DNA of 64,000 nt, taken from positions 304,214-368,213 of the forward strand of contig JACKOD010000006.1 of NCBI GenBank assembly GCA_024234505.1, given 5' to 3'. Every line of letters begins with the position of its first letter. Position 1 is the stretch's first letter. Of the stretch, positions 9,084-17,152 are shown in pieces. This DNA is from Hahellaceae bacterium (GTDB taxonomy: Bacteria > Pseudomonadota > Gammaproteobacteria > Pseudomonadales > Oleiphilaceae). The notes beneath the pieces were generated by a model, which was not told the origin of the DNA, made no database searches, and saw only the letters and a list, made by a program, of their open reading frames with translations. A program made the translations under genes and the position numbers.

Positions 9084-10622
9084 ATGCTGGCTTTTTTGCT
9101 CAATATTCGACTTAAATACAAATTCTGGCTGGTGAATGGCGTTGCATTGAGCCTCTTGTTGCTATTGATCCTGGATGCGTTACACACCGAAGTCGTTACT
9201 GAAAAATTGCTGACCCGGCAGCACGCATTACACGCCACCCAACAACTCCAGACTATTCTGCAAGGACAAGATGCCATTGCCCAGGTGAATGCGCTAAATA
9301 AGCTGGAACATGCGGTGTGGCTGGATAGTCAAGGCAAACTCAGTCATCCGGAGCGTATTGCCTTTCTGGGCAATCGACCAGAAAACGCCTTTGCCAGCGC
9401 CAGTACAAAAGTACAACAGTTGGAAAGCACGCCCGCTTCTCTTTTTGACAGTACCGACATCCGTATTGTATCCATGGTCAAATTTGATCAGTCCGGGCTG
9501 ACTCTGGCGCTCATTCACGAAACCCCCTCATTTGCGGGGTTAATGCTACAGCAATCCGGTCACTATGCGTTGGTGGTCAGCCTGTTAATGAGTCTGCTGC
9601 TGGCGGCGTCGCAACTGCTTATCAGTTTTATCGAACGCCATATCAACAAGTTAAAAGACGTGATGTTGCATGTACAGCAGAATAAAGATCTGACCGCGAC
9701 GGTTCCGATCAGTTCGAAGGACGAAGTCGGTGAAATGGCGCAGGCCTTTAATCTCATGCAGTCTGGGCGCAGGGAAACCATGCAGGCCATTCGTAACGTC
9801 GCACAACAACTGAATGCCGCCGCCCATGCTCTGGAGCAAACCGGGGAAACGACCGAAGCCGGGATGAACCGCCAGCGTCTGCAAACCGATCAACTCGCCT
9901 CGGCCACCATCCAGATGCGTGCCGCCGCGGAGGAAATTGCACAGCGCGCCGTTGAAACCCATCAGTGCTCCGAAACAGCTGCCCAGCGCACAGGACAAGG
10001 AGCAGCACTGGTTTCACAAACGCAGTCTGCCATTGTTAAATTGAGTGGGGCCATATCTTCTGCCGCCGATATGGTCAGCGGCCTGAACAATGACAGTCAG
10101 CGTATTGAAAAAGCCACCGATGAAATTCGTGCCATTGCCGAGCAAACCAACCTGCTGGCGCTGAATGCCGCCATTGAAGCCGCGCGTGCGGGAGAATCCG
10201 GACGCGGCTTTGCTGTGGTTGCCGACGAAGTGCGAAATCTGGCGATTCACGCACAAAAGGCGACCGATCAGATTCAATCTGTGGTTACCCAGATTCGCGA
10301 GTCCACTGCGAAAATAAACCAGACAATGCGCGACAGCAGCGAGCAGGCCAGTCAGTGTGTGAGCACCTCCGGCACGGCGGCCGATGCGATTCAGGAAGTC
10401 TCCAAAATGGTGGATCTGGTAACAGAAAAGAACATGATGGTTTCTGCCGCGTCAGAGGAGCAAAGTCGAACCTCGGAAGAAATTGAAAACAATATTCGCC
10501 TGATTCGTGACGATACCAACCAGACTTACGACAATACACAGGCCATCGCTCGCTACAGCCATACACTGAATGAGCAGTCGGAAGGGTTATTCGAGCTGGT
10601 CAAAAAAATGAAGATCGACTAA
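9084..10622 (+). CDS. Methyl-accepting chemotaxis protein (transmembrane)
   Basis: The 512-residue receptor has a first membrane helix at about 12-30, a small periplasmic region (about 31-150), a second helix near 156-178 and a HAMP linker (about 180-232) containing ISSKDEVGEMAQAFNLM. A long cytoplasmic helical hairpin follows. Its tip near residue 352 reads EQTNLLALNAAIEAARAGES, the invariant CheA/CheW contact region. The periplasmic part is short and matches no ligand-binding fold I can name. The C-terminus ends KKMKID and lacks a CheR-tethering pentapeptide. No che genes are nearby, so it is an orphan receptor working through a distant chemosensory cluster. Confidence 0.95.
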   Translation: MLAFLLNIRLKYKFWLVNGVALSLLLLLILDALHTEVVTEKLLTRQHALHATQQLQTILQGQDAIAQVNALNKLEHAVWLDSQGKLSHPERIAFLGNRPENAFASASTKVQQLESTPASLFDSTDIRIVSMVKFDQSGLTLALIHETPSFAGLMLQQSGHYALVVSLLMSLLLAASQLLISFIERHINKLKDVMLHVQQNKDLTATVPISSKDEVGEMAQAFNLMQSGRRETMQAIRNVAQQLNAAAHALEQTGETTEAGMNRQRLQTDQLASATIQMRAAAEEIAQRAVETHQCSETAAQRTGQGAALVSQTQSAIVKLSGAISSAADMVSGLNNDSQRIEKATDEIRAIAEQTNLLALNAAIEAARAGESGRGFAVVADEVRNLAIHAQKATDQIQSVVTQIRESTAKINQTMRDSSEQASQCVSTSGTAADAIQEVSKMVDLVTEKNMMVSAASEEQSRTSEEIENNIRLIRDDTNQTYDNTQAIARYSHTLNEQSEGLFELVKKMKID

Positions 10623-10649
10623 CCAGAACGATAATGGCCTCGCTGCGCT

Positions 10650-10721
10650 TTACCTGAGCGGAACGTTTTACCTGAGCGAAACGTTTTATCTGAGCGGAAC
10701 GTTTTACCTGAGCGAAAATTA
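10650..10721. repeat. 18-bp tandem repeat, four units
   Basis: The unit TTACCTGAGCGGAACGTT is repeated at 10650, 10668, 10686 and, degenerate, 10704. Units alternate between GCGGAA and GCGAAA. It lies 28 bases after the chemoreceptor stop. Confidence 0.85.
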
Positions 10722-10830
10722 CGGAGTCTGAAATCCGCAAAACACATTCCGGGGATGCAGAAAGCCATCTACACTGACAAAATCACAATAAAAATACTTA
10801 TTTCTTTTCTTTAGAGCGCACATACGCCAC

Positions 10831-12468
10831 ATGTCTCTGGAAGCTTATACGAAGAAGCGCTTTCTCATCGTGGATGAGTTGGACAGTTTTCGCTTCTCAA
10901 CCAAACAAGGCCTGATGGCGATGGGCATCAAACTGATTGATGCCGTTGCGTCGGCACGAGAAGCGTTAAGTGCCTTCCAGAATCTCGATTACGATGTCAT
11001 TCTTTGCAATTACGATCTGGGTAAAGGCCGCAATGGTCAGGAGCTACTCGAAGAACTGCGCGTTCGAGGGCAACTGAAGTACACCAGTCTGTTTTTTATC
11101 ATCAGCGCCGAGGTTGCCAAAGACAAGGTATTCGGCACCATAGAAAATGAGCCGGACGGCTATCTGGTCAAGCCGATTCCCCCCGCCGAACTGGGCAAAC
11201 GACTGGCGAAAAGTCTGGAACAAAAAGAAGCGTTGCACAGTATTGATGTGGCCATTGATGCCGGCGATCTCGACACGGCCATCGCCCTTTGCGAAGCCAG
11301 GGTCGCCCAAAAAGCACGCTATTTACTGCGCGTTCAGAAAACCCTCGCCTGGCTTTACGAAAAGCACGGTCAACCCGAAGCCGCCGCGGCGATCTACAAA
11401 GAAATCATGCTGGGTTACAACTATGACTGGGCGAGGTTCGAACTGGCGCGGCTGACCCACGCCCGAGGCGATCTTGATGAAGCCAAAATCTTGCTGGAGC
11501 CTCTGCTGGTAGTCGAGTCGCATCACTTTCAGGCGTACGATTTAATGGCTCGTATTCACGATATGGAAGGTGATACCGCCAAAGCGTTGCAAGTTCTGGA
11601 AACGGCGGTGTCGCTTTCACCCAACTCAGTCAAAAGACAAAAATCACTGGCGGAGGTTGCCTCCAAACTCAGCGAGAACGGCCGCGCGCTGGAGGCTTTT
11701 CGCAAGATGATTAAACTGGGCGAGCAGTCGGTACATGATCAGCCCGACAACTATTTGGGCTATGCGCGATTTCTTGCGGGTCTGTCGTTCGATGACTTGT
11801 CGGCAGAAGGCAAACAGTTCGCACGGGAAGCGATCGGCGTACTCGATAAGGCGCATCGTAAATATGGCGACGACAATAATGTTGAAGCTAAATCCAAGGT
11901 ATTGGAAGCGCGGGTTTACATTGGCCAGCACAATGAAGAAGCCGCCAATCGCGCACTTGCCAGTGCCATTCGACATTGTGACGAAGGGCACGTTGCCGAA
12001 CAAACGACGCTGTTCGTTGCCGAAAACCTTTACGCCATGAACAAAGGTGATGACGCCGACCGCCTGCTCACCCAAATGGCTGATCTCAGTGGGAACGATG
12101 ACGACGCCTCAGAGCAAGCCATTACGTCGATGCTCAGCGCCAAAGCCCAGCAAGAGCGAAAAGAGGCGGCCTTGCTCAACCGGCAAGGGATTACGCTGTA
12201 TGGAAAGGGTGAGTTGAATGCCGCGATCGAATTATTTGAAAAGGCGCTGGAACTGACGCCCCGTCATATTTCTCTGAATCTGAATCTGGCGCAGGTGTTG
12301 ATTAAACGCCTGCAAAAGCAGGGCAAGACCGCTTATGATATCAAGAACTGCGAAAGCTGCCTGCAACGTGCCAGACATATCCGTGCACACCACAAAGAAC
12401 AGCGGCGCTATCAGTACTTACAGGATCGTCTGCTCGACTTCAAACGACCGACGCCTGCGACTCGCTAA
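10831..12468 (+). CDS. Receiver-like domain fused to TPR repeats
   Basis: The 545-residue protein starts with a response-regulator receiver fold (about 9-125): FLIVDE supplies the acidic pair, FFIISAE the conserved Ser, and YLVKPI the conserved Lys. The phosphoacceptor position, normally Asp after the third strand, is Asn60 in ILCNYDLGKG, with Asp at 62. The related family usually reads CDYNLG, so the two residues are swapped. The rest is tetratricopeptide repeats, for example around 155-290 and 450-520, ending in a basic region. The TPRs imply a protein-scaffolding output. Without the usual Asp it may be phosphorylation-independent, or Asp62 may substitute. The isochorismatase-like gene follows after 15 bases, probably in one transcript. 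Confidence 0.88.
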   Translation: MSLEAYTKKRFLIVDELDSFRFSTKQGLMAMGIKLIDAVASAREALSAFQNLDYDVILCNYDLGKGRNGQELLEELRVRGQLKYTSLFFIISAEVAKDKVFGTIENEPDGYLVKPIPPAELGKRLAKSLEQKEALHSIDVAIDAGDLDTAIALCEARVAQKARYLLRVQKTLAWLYEKHGQPEAAAAIYKEIMLGYNYDWARFELARLTHARGDLDEAKILLEPLLVVESHHFQAYDLMARIHDMEGDTAKALQVLETAVSLSPNSVKRQKSLAEVASKLSENGRALEAFRKMIKLGEQSVHDQPDNYLGYARFLAGLSFDDLSAEGKQFAREAIGVLDKAHRKYGDDNNVEAKSKVLEARVYIGQHNEEAANRALASAIRHCDEGHVAEQTTLFVAENLYAMNKGDDADRLLTQMADLSGNDDDASEQAITSMLSAKAQQERKEAALLNRQGITLYGKGELNAAIELFEKALELTPRHISLNLNLAQVLIKRLQKQGKTAYDIKNCESCLQRARHIRAHHKEQRRYQYLQDRLLDFKRPTPATR

Positions 12469-12483
12469 ACAGAGGAATAATCC

Positions 12484-13023
12484 ATGTTAACAAAAGACAA
12501 CGCCGTACTCATGGTGATTGATGTGCAGGGTAAGCTCGCCCAACTGATGCATGAAACTGAAGAGATGATTCAGCAGCAAGGCGTTCTGATTGACGGCTGT
12601 AAATTATTGGGCACCCCCATCCTTTGGCTGGAACAGGTACCCGACAAACTTGGCCCCACGACTCCCTTGCTGGCCGAAAAACTGGCTCCGCTTCAGCCTA
12701 TTGCCAAATCGTCATTCAGCGCCTGTGGTTCTGAAACCCTGATGCAAACGCTAAACGCGCTTCGCAAACGCGAAGTTATACTCTGCGGTATCGAAACCCA
12801 TATTTGTGTTTATCAGACCGCCCGCGATCTGCGCCTGCACGGTTACGGCGTGACAGTCGTTGAAGATGCGGTTTCCTCTCGAACGGCCAACAACAAGCGC
12901 ATTGGTCTGAACATGATGCAGCAGCTGGGGGTGCGTACCGCCTGTGTCGAATCGGTGCTCTTCGAAATCCAGACGGTTGCGGAAGGCGATGCGTTCAAAC
13001 AGCTTACCCGTCTGGTCAAGTGA
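12484..13023 (+). CDS. Isochorismatase-family cysteine hydrolase (YcaC-like)
   Basis: This 179-residue alpha/beta hydrolase of the isochorismatase superfamily shows the full catalytic triad: Asp13 in MVIDVQGKL, Lys75 in IAKSSFSAC and Cys108 in GIETHICVYQ. The cis-peptide bond before the catalytic Cys region is expected. Members hydrolyse amide or ester groups in small metabolites. The length and lack of a siderophore neighbourhood point to the YcaC-like branch with unknown substrate rather than a true isochorismatase. A good AGAGGAA site precedes the ATG by six bases. It sits 15 bases after the receiver-TPR gene. Confidence 0.9.
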   Translation: MLTKDNAVLMVIDVQGKLAQLMHETEEMIQQQGVLIDGCKLLGTPILWLEQVPDKLGPTTPLLAEKLAPLQPIAKSSFSACGSETLMQTLNALRKREVILCGIETHICVYQTARDLRLHGYGVTVVEDAVSSRTANNKRIGLNMMQQLGVRTACVESVLFEIQTVAEGDAFKQLTRLVK

Positions 13024-13058
13024 CCTAGCGGGCGGACTGTCGAAAAATAGACGCACGG

Positions 13059-13724
13059 TTACCAAGGCAGTATTTCACCACTGGAGTGCCAGAAGGTGCC
13101 TGATGTTTCCAGCGTCAGGTCATCCAGTCGCTGAGCCAGTCGTTGTGCTGCCGTCTGTGGCGAGATGTCGCCGGCATAGCCCACCATGGAAGTTTTCACA
13201 AAGCCGGGATGCAGTATCGCCACCGCAATTTGTCGGCTACGCAGATCAATCGCCAGTGATTTGCCCGCCGCATTCAACGCGGCTTTGGACATCCGGTAAC
13301 CATAGTAACCCCCTGACGTGTTATCGCGTATTGAGCCCATACGGCTGGTAATCAAACCAATTTTACTTCCTTCTGTGAGACAGGGTAGCAACGCGGTTGT
13401 CACTCGCAGCGGCCCCATCGCATTCACGGCAAACTGCTGCTCAATCGCTGCGAAATCCGGCTGGGGCAGTAGCTGATGGGTAAAGATACCGGCATTGTTT
13501 ATCAACAGGTGAATCTTGCGACCTTCCAGCCGGGCCGCCAGACGCGCAACATCGGCTTCGTTGGCGACATCCACATCACTGATGATCTCACACCCCAGCG
13601 CATTCAATTCCTCAGACGGTTGGCGACACACCGCAACCACCTGCATTCCCTGTTGTACGTAATATCTACAAAACTCCAGTCCAATCCCTTTATTGGCACC
13701 GGTCACTACCACCAAATTACTCAT
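13059..13724 (-). CDS. Short-chain dehydrogenase/reductase (SDR)
   Basis: The 221-residue protein has the classical Rossmann cofactor motif TGANKGIG at residues 7-14, NNAG around residue 90, the catalytic serine in LITSRMGSI and the YRMSK form of the YxxxK motif. It is short for the family, typical of single-domain carbonyl or C-factor-like SDRs. NADP use is suggested by the CRQPSE loop after strand 2. The start has GAGGAG seven bases upstream. It is convergent with the isochorismatase-like gene; substrate unknown. Confidence 0.93.
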   Translation of the reverse strand: MSNLVVVTGANKGIGLEFCRYYVQQGMQVVAVCRQPSEELNALGCEIISDVDVANEADVARLAARLEGRKIHLLINNAGIFTHQLLPQPDFAAIEQQFAVNAMGPLRVTTALLPCLTEGSKIGLITSRMGSIRDNTSGGYYGYRMSKAALNAAGKSLAIDLRSRQIAVAILHPGFVKTSMVGYAGDISPQTAAQRLAQRLDDLTLETSGTFWHSSGEILPW

Positions 13725-13903
13725 TTTCTCTCCTCATAAATTAATGCTTGCTGATACCAAAGGCTGTTAACAATAGCCTCTATCCTCTGTCGGCGATGGT
13801 TTTAATGGGTTGCGGAGTAAACCTGCTGCTAGTCCAGAGATCGTTAAAAGCATAGCTTCATTTACACACAGTTACGCTATTTCACATTTTTTGCAATTGT
13901 TTT

Positions 13904-13934
13904 AAACACTTGTTTGAAACAGTTGTTTTATAAT
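13904..13934 (+). promoter_or_regulatory. Tandem palindromic operator overlapping a -10 box
   Basis: Two palindromes of form AAACANNTGTTT (13904-13915 and 13917-13928), one base apart, are followed immediately by TATAAT at 13929-13934. The centres are 13 bp apart. This is the arrangement of a repressor operator at the promoter of the small secreted protein starting at 13986. The cognate regulator is unknown. Confidence 0.6.
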
Positions 13935-13985
13935 ACGTGCAGTTTTTAACCAGTTTACTTTTCACTCAGTTTAGGAGTCGCGCCC

Positions 13986-14402
13986 TTGAAGACCTTTTTA
14001 TCTGCCTCAACGTACGCCCTTTGCTCTGCCCTGCTTTTCAGCATCAGTCTGTCCAGTGCGGCCCAGGCACAAGAGCGGTTGAAAATAGAGAAGGTCACGG
14101 ATGACGAATTTGCCGGCCGCTGGCAGGCAGAAGCTGAAGAGCTGACCTTTAACAGTCATGCCACCAGCCAATGGCAAACCGAAATGACGCTTTCTATCAA
14201 TGGTCAGCAGTTTGCGGCAAACTTCAACGCCGCCGAAGGCAAACTGGAGTTTCCTCAGGGACGCTATCGGTTCAGTGCTCACCAGCAGGAGCTATTATTT
14301 GACGCGCAGGCAGCCTTGTCGGCCTACCTGAAAAAAGAGCGAACCGAATTTGATTCTCATGTCGTCGTGCTGGTTGGCACCCTAAACCACTTTGCTCTCT
14401 AA
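13986..14402 (+). CDS. Small secreted protein of unknown function
   Basis: The 138-residue product begins with TTG, preceded by TTAGGAG at nine-base spacing. Residues 1-28 form a signal peptide ending SSAAQAQE, cleaved after an AxA-type motif. The mature domain of about 110 residues is rich in beta-strand patterns (MTLSINGQQFAANF, GRYRFSAHQQELLFD) and contains no cysteine, so it is probably a small periplasmic beta-rich protein. No family is recognised. Its promoter carries a striking double palindrome, so expression is probably tightly controlled. Confidence 0.75.
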   Translation: MKTFLSASTYALCSALLFSISLSSAAQAQERLKIEKVTDDEFAGRWQAEAEELTFNSHATSQWQTEMTLSINGQQFAANFNAAEGKLEFPQGRYRFSAHQQELLFDAQAALSAYLKKERTEFDSHVVVLVGTLNHFAL

Positions 14403-14751
14403 ACAAACGGTTGTCCTGTCACCCGTTTACAGCCCCACCGACAGAGGCAGGGCTGTAGACGGCCCGTCCTCGGGGCGCTGGGCGTAGTACTCATCGGGCT
14501 GGATGGCTTCGTTCGTGCGGGGCGAGGACGCCCCATCTGAAGATCATGCCCCCCATATACGTATGATTACGGGGTGCACACATTTGATAATAAATCGCAC
14601 CGGACTACACTTTAAGGTAACTAGTAGCCTTTATTTGGAAATACTTTTTCTGGATTTCAGGCGGCAGATACGCCTGTAAAGTTCAGGCTACAGGCAGCGG
14701 CAGTTAGCTACGCAATACAGTCGGCCATCCATCATTACAGCAAAAAAGGCA
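14403..14751. other. Gene-free spacer with hairpin and REP-like repeat
   Basis: A hairpin (TACAGCCC at 14428-14435 with GGGCTGTA at 14450-14457) lies 26 bases after the secreted-protein gene and could end its transcript, although it lacks a T-tract. A REP-like core (GGCCCGTCCTCGGGGCGCTG, 14461-14480) and a related GCGGGGCGAGGACGCCCC segment follow. The remainder holds the promoter of the receiver/GGDEF operon. Confidence 0.6.
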
Positions 14752-15210
14752 ATGAGGATCGATACAGTGAAGCCCCCCAAAATATTGCTGGTAGAGGACA
14801 ACGCCGACGAGGAAGCGCTCGCCATGGCAGCCTTTGCTCGTGCAGGACTCGATACGGCGCGTTTTTTTGTGGTTCGTGATGGGCAGGAGGCCGTGGATTA
14901 CCTTTTTGGCGAGGGAAAGCACGCCCAGCGCAACTCGAGTGACTTGCCACAAGTGGTTTTTCTCGACATTAATCTGCCCAAACTGAGTGGCTTGGAAGTG
15001 CTTAAGCGCATTCGCCAGGACAGCCGCACCCTTACACTGCCCGTGGTCATGCTCACCTCGTCGGAGGAGCCACAAGATGTGCATGAAAGCTACCGGATGG
15101 GCGCCAACAGTTTTATTCGCAAAGCCTTTTCGCTTAAAACCTTTGTCTCCGACATCAAAGCAATGCAGGGTTACTGGCTGAAACTGAATCTGGTGCCCTA
15201 TGAGCACTGA
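14752..15210 (+). CDS. Single-domain response regulator (Rcp1-like)
   Basis: The 152-residue stand-alone receiver has the acidic pair in ILLVEDNADEE, phosphoacceptor Asp in VVFLDINLPKLSG, Thr/Ser in VVMLTSSEEP and Lys in FIRKAFS. The spacing and the DINLP/LTSSE signature match the Rcp1/CheY-like regulators paired with phytochrome or hybrid kinases. A start at the GTG of 14767 is also possible, because GAGGA lies eight bases before it. The stop overlaps the REC-GGDEF-EAL gene by 11 bases, so the two are co-translated and probably work in one phosphorelay. Confidence 0.93.
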   Translation: MRIDTVKPPKILLVEDNADEEALAMAAFARAGLDTARFFVVRDGQEAVDYLFGEGKHAQRNSSDLPQVVFLDINLPKLSGLEVLKRIRQDSRTLTLPVVMLTSSEEPQDVHESYRMGANSFIRKAFSLKTFVSDIKAMQGYWLKLNLVPYEH

Positions 15211-16909
15211 CCCACTCGCGCGGTCAAAAGAGCTGAACTTTCTCATCCTGGATGACTCTGACGACGACGTCTTTGTGCTGGTGCATACGCTCAAGCAGGC
15301 GGGCCTGCAATTCAGCTATAGCCACTACGATTCTCTTGAAGCACTGCATTCGGGACTTCGGGAGCAAGCCTGGGATATTGTGATTAGTGATCACAATCTG
15401 GGAAGCTTTACCTCTAGTGACGTGCTGGACGCACTCGGTGCCTATGATGCCGACATTCCGGTGATTATCGTGTCTGGGGAAATTGGCGAAGCCTGCGCTA
15501 TAAAAGCCATGCAGAAAGGAGCCCGTGATTTTGTCATGAAAGATAATCTGGCGCGACTGGTGCCGGTTATCCTGCGTGAATACACCCATCATGAATTACG
15601 CAAATCGCAACGTCATACCGAAGAACAATTTCATTTTTATCGACACCATGACCAGCTCACCCGTTTACTGAATCGAGCGGAATTTGAGCGCCTGATTGAA
15701 AGCACCCTCGAAAGTGCCCGGTTGAATCGAAAAACCCACACCCTCATGTGCCTGGACATTGATCAGTTTAAACTCATTAATGATACCTGTGGCCATATCG
15801 CAGGGGATGACTTGCTGATTCGCATCACCCAGGTACTGAAAGCACACATTCGTAACCGGGACACGCTGGCACGACTGGGTGGCGACGAATTTGGCATTCT
15901 GCTCGAAAATTGTTATGTCAAAGAAGCCATGCAAACGGCCGAGAATATTCGCAGGGCGATACAGGATTTTCGCTTTCTCTGGGAAGAACACCCCTTTGAA
16001 ATCTCGCTGAGCATTGGCATGACTGAAATTGATGCTCGCTCCCGCGATCGCCAGCAGGTCATGAGCTGTGCAGACATTGCCTGTGATGCAGCGAAAAGTC
16101 GTGGCCGGGGCTGTATTATGTGTTTCTCGCCCGAAGACACCGAATATCATAAACGCCGCAATGAAATGTCATGGTCACCGAAAATAAAGCAGGCGGCCGC
16201 CGAAAACCTGTTTGTTTTGTATCACCAGCCGATGGCGAACCTGCAATTTGATTGCGGCCCACACACCGAATTTCTGTTGAGAATGAAGGGCGAGCAACGG
16301 CTGATTGCTCCCGGTGAGTTCATTCCGGCCGCAGAACGCTACAACCTGATGCCGACCATTGACCGCTGGGTGGTTGAACACGTCTTTGAGTTTCTGAGCG
16401 AAAGCGGTTTAGGGAAAAAGTCGGACGGAACCTATTTCATAAACCTATCAGGCTCAACGCTCAGTGATGCGGCCTTCTTCGATGACATCAAGCGACTGCA
16501 AAAGAAATATGCGATTCTTCCACAGCGCATCTGTTTTGAAATCACCGAAACCGCCGCCATTAACAATCTGGTCGACGCAGTGGGGTTTATTACTGAAATT
16601 CGTCAACGTGGCTTCAAATTCGCACTGGACGATTTTGGCGTGGGCCTGAGCACCTTTACCTACCTCAAAACCTTTCCTTCGGACTATTTGAAAATAGATG
16701 GCAGCTTCGTTCTCAATATGATGAAAAACCCAATTGATGAAGGAATTGTGGAGGCCTGCAACAAGATCGCCCACGCTGCAGGTCTTTATACCATCGCAGA
16801 ATTTGTAGAAAACGAAGACATCCTGCAGGCCGTTAAAAGTATTGGCGTCGATTTCGCTCAGGGCTACGGGATAGTCAAACCGGCCCCGCTACCAACCATT
16901 CGCACCTGA
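15200..16909 (+). CDS. REC-GGDEF-EAL c-di-GMP enzyme
   Basis: The 569-residue protein has an N-terminal receiver (about 10-130; DDSDDD acidic pair, phospho-Asp in DIVISDHNLG, Lys in FVMKDN). A GGDEF domain (about 150-310) has an intact RLGGDEF site and the RNRD inhibitory site exactly five residues before it. A C-terminal EAL-type domain (about 325-565) follows. In the EAL domain the signature is EFLLR instead of EALLR; the other metal and catalytic motifs (FINLSG, FEITETAA, LDDFGVG, LKIDGSFV) are present. It therefore probably both makes and degrades c-di-GMP, switched by phosphorylation. It is co-translated with the upstream receiver. Activity of the EFL variant is inferred. Confidence 0.94.
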   Translation: MSTDPLARSKELNFLILDDSDDDVFVLVHTLKQAGLQFSYSHYDSLEALHSGLREQAWDIVISDHNLGSFTSSDVLDALGAYDADIPVIIVSGEIGEACAIKAMQKGARDFVMKDNLARLVPVILREYTHHELRKSQRHTEEQFHFYRHHDQLTRLLNRAEFERLIESTLESARLNRKTHTLMCLDIDQFKLINDTCGHIAGDDLLIRITQVLKAHIRNRDTLARLGGDEFGILLENCYVKEAMQTAENIRRAIQDFRFLWEEHPFEISLSIGMTEIDARSRDRQQVMSCADIACDAAKSRGRGCIMCFSPEDTEYHKRRNEMSWSPKIKQAAAENLFVLYHQPMANLQFDCGPHTEFLLRMKGEQRLIAPGEFIPAAERYNLMPTIDRWVVEHVFEFLSESGLGKKSDGTYFINLSGSTLSDAAFFDDIKRLQKKYAILPQRICFEITETAAINNLVDAVGFITEIRQRGFKFALDDFGVGLSTFTYLKTFPSDYLKIDGSFVLNMMKNPIDEGIVEACNKIAHAAGLYTIAEFVENEDILQAVKSIGVDFAQGYGIVKPAPLPTIRT

Positions 16910-16914
16910 TCCGC

Positions 16915-16948
16915 CCCCCCCCCAGCGCCCCGGGGACGGGCCGCCTAC
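16915..16948. repeat. REP-like repeat core
   Basis: CAGCGCCCCGGGGACGGGCC plus CGCCTAC begins at 16923, after a run of nine Cs. It is one copy of the dispersed intergenic element, in the same orientation as at 28742. Confidence 0.6.
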
Positions 16949-17152
16949 AAAATCGTGGCTACGGTAAAACGCCACGCAGGGACTTTAATCTGACAAAGGG
17001 ATGAATTTACCAAGAAAATGCGACTGCGATTCCTGCCAAGTTTTTTAGTCCCTGCTATATTTAATGCACGCAATGGATTATGACCGCAGGTTGTTCAGTT
17101 ATGCCCTTTTGGCCTCCACAAGATAACCGTTTTTCCCTGACAAGGAGCGTAG

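Noticed and set aside
8854..9135. 93-residue frame before the chemoreceptor
   Set aside because: Overlaps the chemoreceptor start and has no ribosome site or recognisable feature.
10650..10721. Possible CRISPR-like array
   Set aside because: The 18-bp units are directly adjacent with no spacers, so it is a simple tandem repeat. The same holds for 21701-21780 and 45423-45476.
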